Source of the DNA: Candidatus Eremiobacterota bacterium
GTDB lineage: Bacteria; Vulcanimicrobiota; CADAWZ01; Ess09-12
Length of the DNA: 64,000 bases
Assembly (NCBI GenBank): GCA_031082125.1
Contig: JAVHLM010000019.1
Span: 62,001-126,000 of the forward strand
Direction: 5' to 3'
Shown: positions 60,580 through 64,000 of the stretch, in pieces
Position numbering within the stretch: position 1 is the stretch's first letter
Layout of the letters: each line of letters starts with the position of its first letter
Made by a program: the position numbers and the translations under genes
Notes under the pieces: model-generated
What the model was told of the DNA's origin: nothing
What the model saw: only the letters and a program-made list of their open reading frames with translations
Databases searched by the model: none

Positions 60580-61842
60580 TCAGCGGATCAACACTTCCAC
60601 TCCTTTGAGCACCACAGGGTCTTTAGTGACGGGAGGCACAGGGTACACCGACTCGGCCGCCACGGAAGGGGCAAGGCCTTTGAAAAGAATGTCATCGCCC
60701 CGGGGGGTGTAATAGCGCGAGGTGGTGAGCTTGAGGGCGGCATTCCCCGGGAGGGAGTAGACAGACTGCACGAGGGCCTTCCCGAAAGACCGCGTCCCCA
60801 CGAGAGTCGCCAGGCCGTTCTGGGCCAGGGCGCAGGCGAAGACCTCCGAAGCGCTCGCCGATCCCTCGTTGATGAGGATCACCGTCCTGAACTGGTAGGA
60901 GGGGCCTTTCTCGGGATAGATATCAGAGGGGGCTCCCCCCTTTTTCTGCACCTTGATGAGGGGCTTCCCTTTGACGAAAAGCGACGCCATCCTGAGGCTC
61001 GAGCCGAAGTCCCCGCCGGGATTGTTGCGGACGTCAAAAATGACTGCCTTCACGCCCTTTTCCGCGAGCCTGTCAAGGGCTCTCCTTACCTCGCTGTCGG
61101 TGGACTGCCCGAAGTAGGGGATCTTGATGTAGCCCACAGGGGGCTTTGAGCCAAGGAGCTTGGCGCTTACGGGGTCAAACCTTATATTGTCCCGCACTAT
61201 GGTGAAGTCAAGGACCTTCGGGCCCCTCCTCACCGAGAGGAGCAGGGCGCTCCCCTTGAGCCCGTCAAACATCGAGAGGACCTCGTAATAATCCTTTCCT
61301 TCTATGGATTGCCCTCCTACCTTCACAACGAGGTCGCCTGGCCTGATGCCGGCTTTCTCGGCGGGGCTTCCTTCAAGGGGAGCGGTGATGACAAGCTTTC
61401 CGTTCTTCACGGCAAGCTCGACCCCGATGCCGGCGAAGCTCTCGCCCGACGAGACTCTCCTGTAATAGTCCCATTCCTTGGGCGAGAGGAAGAGGGAGTA
61501 CGGATCGCCGAGGCTCTTCACCATGCCTCTGATGGCTGCCTCGCCCAGGGGCGACGCGGCAGCGGGGTTGCGCCCGTATGCACTGTCAAAAAGGGCCTCG
61601 AAGGCGCCCCAGGTGGCGCAGGGCTTCCCCGCGAGAGAGGCATCGACGCGGGCCATCTCCTTCACGGCGCCCGCCAGGAGCGTCTCATCCTTTACCTGGT
61701 AAACGTATTCATTTCTGATCGTGGCGAGGACATCCCCGAGGGTGCTCTTGATGTACGACGATTTGACGTCGCCCGCCTGCCCCCAGGCGGCCTGCGTAAT
61801 GACAAGCGCAAGGACAAGCCCGAGAGCCGTTGAAAACTTCAT
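60580..61842 (-). CDS. S41 family C-terminal processing protease
   Basis: 420 residues with a signal peptide ('LGLVLALVITQAAWG'). A PDZ domain (about 118-190; 'GIGVELAVKNGKLVITAP') precedes the S41 catalytic domain, with Ser in 'NEGSASASEVFA' and Lys in 'GTRSFGKALVQ'. These proteases cut exported proteins near their C termini. It lies 106 bases after purB on the same strand and 34 bases before a lipoprotein esterase. Its target is unknown. Confidence 0.9.
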   Translation of the reverse strand: MKFSTALGLVLALVITQAAWGQAGDVKSSYIKSTLGDVLATIRNEYVYQVKDETLLAGAVKEMARVDASLAGKPCATWGAFEALFDSAYGRNPAAASPLGEAAIRGMVKSLGDPYSLFLSPKEWDYYRRVSSGESFAGIGVELAVKNGKLVITAPLEGSPAEKAGIRPGDLVVKVGGQSIEGKDYYEVLSMFDGLKGSALLLSVRRGPKVLDFTIVRDNIRFDPVSAKLLGSKPPVGYIKIPYFGQSTDSEVRRALDRLAEKGVKAVIFDVRNNPGGDFGSSLRMASLFVKGKPLIKVQKKGGAPSDIYPEKGPSYQFRTVILINEGSASASEVFACALAQNGLATLVGTRSFGKALVQSVYSLPGNAALKLTTSRYYTPRGDDILFKGLAPSVAAESVYPVPPVTKDPVVLKGVEVLIR

Positions 61843-61876
61843 AAAAACTCACCTTTTCCCTTCGCTCGAGCTGCTT

Positions 61877-63520
61877 TCATTCGCCGAGGGCCTTCTCGCA
61901 GAACTCACAGTATTTCTTCCTGAGCCCGCCGGCCGCCTTGATATCATCGCCGAGCTCAAGGTATTCGTCTGGAGAGCTCTCATAGACGGGCCAGGCAGGG
62001 AGGCCCGGGCCGTTGGGATCGCCCTTTGCGGCGAAGTTCACCCAGTAGCTCCCCATGGCATGAGAGAGCTTTCTGTTCTTTTCAGAAGGCTTCCAGAATT
62101 TCCCCTCATAGCCGAAGACATAGGCCACTTCAAGGCCGTGAAAAGAGCCCATATTGAGGGCTTTCGCCGCCGCCGGCTTCTTTGTGAAATAGTAAAGATA
62201 GGCCGGGCTCCCCGCATTCCTCACTTCCCTCACTGCATACTTCACCGGCATGAGAAAAATCAGGTCCGTGATGAGGGCGCCGAGAGCTCCGGGCACCTCG
62301 CGGTCATCTGAGGCGGGGTAGAGGGCCAGGGCATCTTCCGCCCTTTCCCGGAAGCGGGCCTTGAGGAAACGTTTATAGCCCTCTACGGTAGAGACAGGCA
62401 TCTGCTTCACAAAGATGCTTCCCTCGTCGGCATTGATGCCGCTCATGAAGGGGACGGGGTGCTGCTTCCCTTCTGCAAAAACCTTCACGGGGTCCTGAGG
62501 CAGCACGTAGCCGTCAATGACGGGGCGGAACGTCACCCCCTTGCCCGTGAGACCCTTGACAGGGTCAGAGGCGCCGATGAGCTCACCGGGGCTTTTTGCC
62601 CTGAGCTCTTTGAGGACATCCCCTTCCTCTTTCACGCCAAGCTTGCGGGCGATGTCCACCCCCACCTCCTCATAGGCTTTCATCAGTCGTTTCCTCTCCT
62701 TGAGGGCCGGGAGGCCTATGGCAAAATTGCTCTCGGCGATGGCCCGGTGGAAGAGGCCTTGTGCCAGGGGCGACGCCATGAGGCACGTGACGCTCATGGA
62801 GCCGGCGGACTCGCCGAAGATGGTGACGCAGCCTGGATCGCCGCCGAATGCGGCGATATTCTGCTTCACCCACGTGAGGGCTGCAATCATATCAAGTATG
62901 CCATAGTTTCCCGATACCCCATGGTCCGATTCTTTTGAGAGGGCGGGGTGGGCGAAGAAGCCGAGGGGCCCCAGGCGGTAGTTTATCGTGACAATGACGG
63001 CGCCCTTTTTCGCAAGGTGCGTCCCGTCATATGCGGGATTTGAGCCGGCGCCGGTGACAAAGCTCCCGCCGTGGATCCAGACCATGACAGGAAGCTTCTC
63101 ATCAGCGCTCTTTGCCGGCGTCCAGACGTTGAGGTAAAGGCAGTCCTCGCTCTGGTCCCTGTCGCTTCTCGCGAGGAGCGACTCGGGCTGAGGACAGCGG
63201 GGCCCGAAGCCGGTGCAGTCCCGGGTGCCTTTCCAGGGCTCCGGGGCCTGTGGGGGCCTCCACCGGAGAGCGCCTACGGGCGGCTTCGCGTAGGGGATGC
63301 CCTTGAAGATGAGAAGTCCCTCCTGCTTCTCCCCTTTCAGCGTCCCGGAAGCACTCGTCACCTCGCTGCCGCTGAAAGCTTTTCCCCTATTCGAGGGGGA
63401 TGTGGAAGCTGAAAGGGAGGGTCCTCCCCGGTCCCCTGCAGGGTGGCGGCCGCAGGCGCCGCAGAGCAGGAAGATGAGCACAAAAAGAATGACGGGAAAT
63501 GATCGGGTGATGGTTCGCAT
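61877..63520 (-). CDS. Type-B carboxylesterase lipoprotein
   Basis: 547 residues. A hydrophobic N-terminal segment ends in 'LLCGAC', a probable lipobox. The carboxylesterase type-B core has the oxyanion 'HGGSF', nucleophile Ser in 'GESAGSMS', Glu in 'NADEGSIF' and His in 'SFHGLEVAYVFG'. These enzymes hydrolyse carboxylic esters and are likely anchored outside the cytoplasm. Upstream lies about 430 bases without a gene. Confidence 0.92.
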   Translation of the reverse strand: MRTITRSFPVILFVLIFLLCGACGRHPAGDRGGPSLSASTSPSNRGKAFSGSEVTSASGTLKGEKQEGLLIFKGIPYAKPPVGALRWRPPQAPEPWKGTRDCTGFGPRCPQPESLLARSDRDQSEDCLYLNVWTPAKSADEKLPVMVWIHGGSFVTGAGSNPAYDGTHLAKKGAVIVTINYRLGPLGFFAHPALSKESDHGVSGNYGILDMIAALTWVKQNIAAFGGDPGCVTIFGESAGSMSVTCLMASPLAQGLFHRAIAESNFAIGLPALKERKRLMKAYEEVGVDIARKLGVKEEGDVLKELRAKSPGELIGASDPVKGLTGKGVTFRPVIDGYVLPQDPVKVFAEGKQHPVPFMSGINADEGSIFVKQMPVSTVEGYKRFLKARFRERAEDALALYPASDDREVPGALGALITDLIFLMPVKYAVREVRNAGSPAYLYYFTKKPAAAKALNMGSFHGLEVAYVFGYEGKFWKPSEKNRKLSHAMGSYWVNFAAKGDPNGPGLPAWPVYESSPDEYLELGDDIKAAGGLRKKYCEFCEKALGE

Positions 63521-63948
63521 GGTATCCCTTCTTTCTCAGCCCGGGTGGCACGATGGCTCCCTGGTGTACATTTCCCCCCGGGAGATTCTATTCCTTCAGC
63601 TGCCCCTGAAAGATACCACGTCAGCCCTCAATCTGTTCCCGCGACAATCCTTGTGGCTCGCGCTTGAAAATCCAGGTCACCGTGAAGCCGGCGAACTGAA
63701 GCTTGATGCGTCTCCATGACCGCTGATACGAAAGGGCCCTGTCAGGTGAACAAGGATGGTACTCTAAGACCTTATACTCACAGGCTTTGTAGAGATTTAG
63801 CGCCTCCCCTGGAGGGCCTTTTGCGGTAATTCAAGAAATGAGCGCATGCCAGAAGAATACAGCAGGATCTCCTTTTGGCGATGTGGAAGGCTCCGGTCAC
63901 AGGCTTATGCCCATTCAGACACTCACCAGGGCTCAAAGAGGAGGTACA
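63521..63948. other. Intergenic region before the right-edge gene
   Basis: 428 bases without a supported gene. Short open frames on both strands lack ribosome binding sites and conserved features. No consensus promoter or strong hairpin was seen. Confidence 0.5.
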
Positions 63949-64000
63949 ATGAACGTTGAAGAGTATTTTCATGGAAAAGGGTGCGTCGTCACCGGGGCGG
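63949..64000 (+). CDS. 5' end of a probable short-chain dehydrogenase
   Basis: Only 17 codons are visible, 'MNVEEYFHGKGCVVTGA', with GAGGAGG upstream of the ATG. 'VVTGA' is the start of the TGxxxGxG cofactor-binding motif of SDR proteins. The gene runs off the window, so the product is provisional. Confidence 0.55.
   Translation, partial: MNVEEYFHGKGCVVTGA

Overview
The window is a dense, GC-rich bacterial chromosome segment with about 57 protein genes, short intergenic gaps, strong GGAGG-type ribosome binding sites and many GTG or TTG starts. No rRNA, tRNA, CRISPR array or transposase gene was seen. The housekeeping blocks have a Gram-positive-like order: ffh-rpsP-khpA-ylqD-rimM-trmD-rplS-lepB-rbgA-rnhB-yraN, and rimP-nusA-rnpM-infB-rbfA-nrnA. 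They sit beside a grpE-dnaK-hsp20-dnaJ-hspR heat-shock cluster, several lipoproteins, a PilT ATPase, Ser/Thr kinases and ankyrin-repeat proteins. This mix suggests an uncultivated Terrabacteria-type candidate phylum (something like Eremiobacterota/Xenobia or a relative), but I cannot place it from sequence alone.

Layout. 15-6637 (minus) is the SRP/ribosome-maturation operon, read from a consensus promoter at 6868-6896. 7048-11741 (plus) is the chaperone cluster, with a perfect sigma70 promoter overlapped by a HAIR-like HspR operator. 11745-18718 (minus) holds an unknown protein, a GAF histidine kinase with a REC/HD-GYP/SARP-type regulator, a propeller-like protein and a secreted protein. 18836-21207 (plus) is a two-gene unit: a protein joining a RiPP-leader-like region, a Tat signal and a thioredoxin-like domain, followed by a B12-binding radical SAM enzyme. 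21204-24353 (minus) has a flavin reductase, an ankyrin lipoprotein and two tandem S51-like paralogues. 25159-31599 (minus) contains the nusA-infB operon with a leader hairpin and a RimP that lacks its usual C-terminal domain.

32150-36816 (plus) carries an AAA+ ATPase / vWA protein / membrane Ser-Thr kinase cassette. 39335-43622 is a MoxR / DUF58 / transglutaminase operon. 43789-50816 has a multi-cofactor FAD/Fe-S dehydrogenase, NAD salvage genes, a transporter and an orphan PstS-like lipoprotein. 50836-56957 holds a large zinc-ribbon/kinase/ankyrin protein, a DAO-type oxidoreductase, an esterase and a small zinc-ribbon/ankyrin protein. 57203-63520 holds a lipoprotein, purB, an S41 protease and a type-B carboxylesterase. 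An SDR-like gene starts at the right edge.

The most interesting candidates are the leader/Tat/thioredoxin plus radical SAM pair, the AAA+/vWA/kinase cassette, a three-copy double-hairpin intergenic repeat, the HspR operator/promoter overlap, and a pair of divergent promoters that appear to share one palindromic -35 hexamer.
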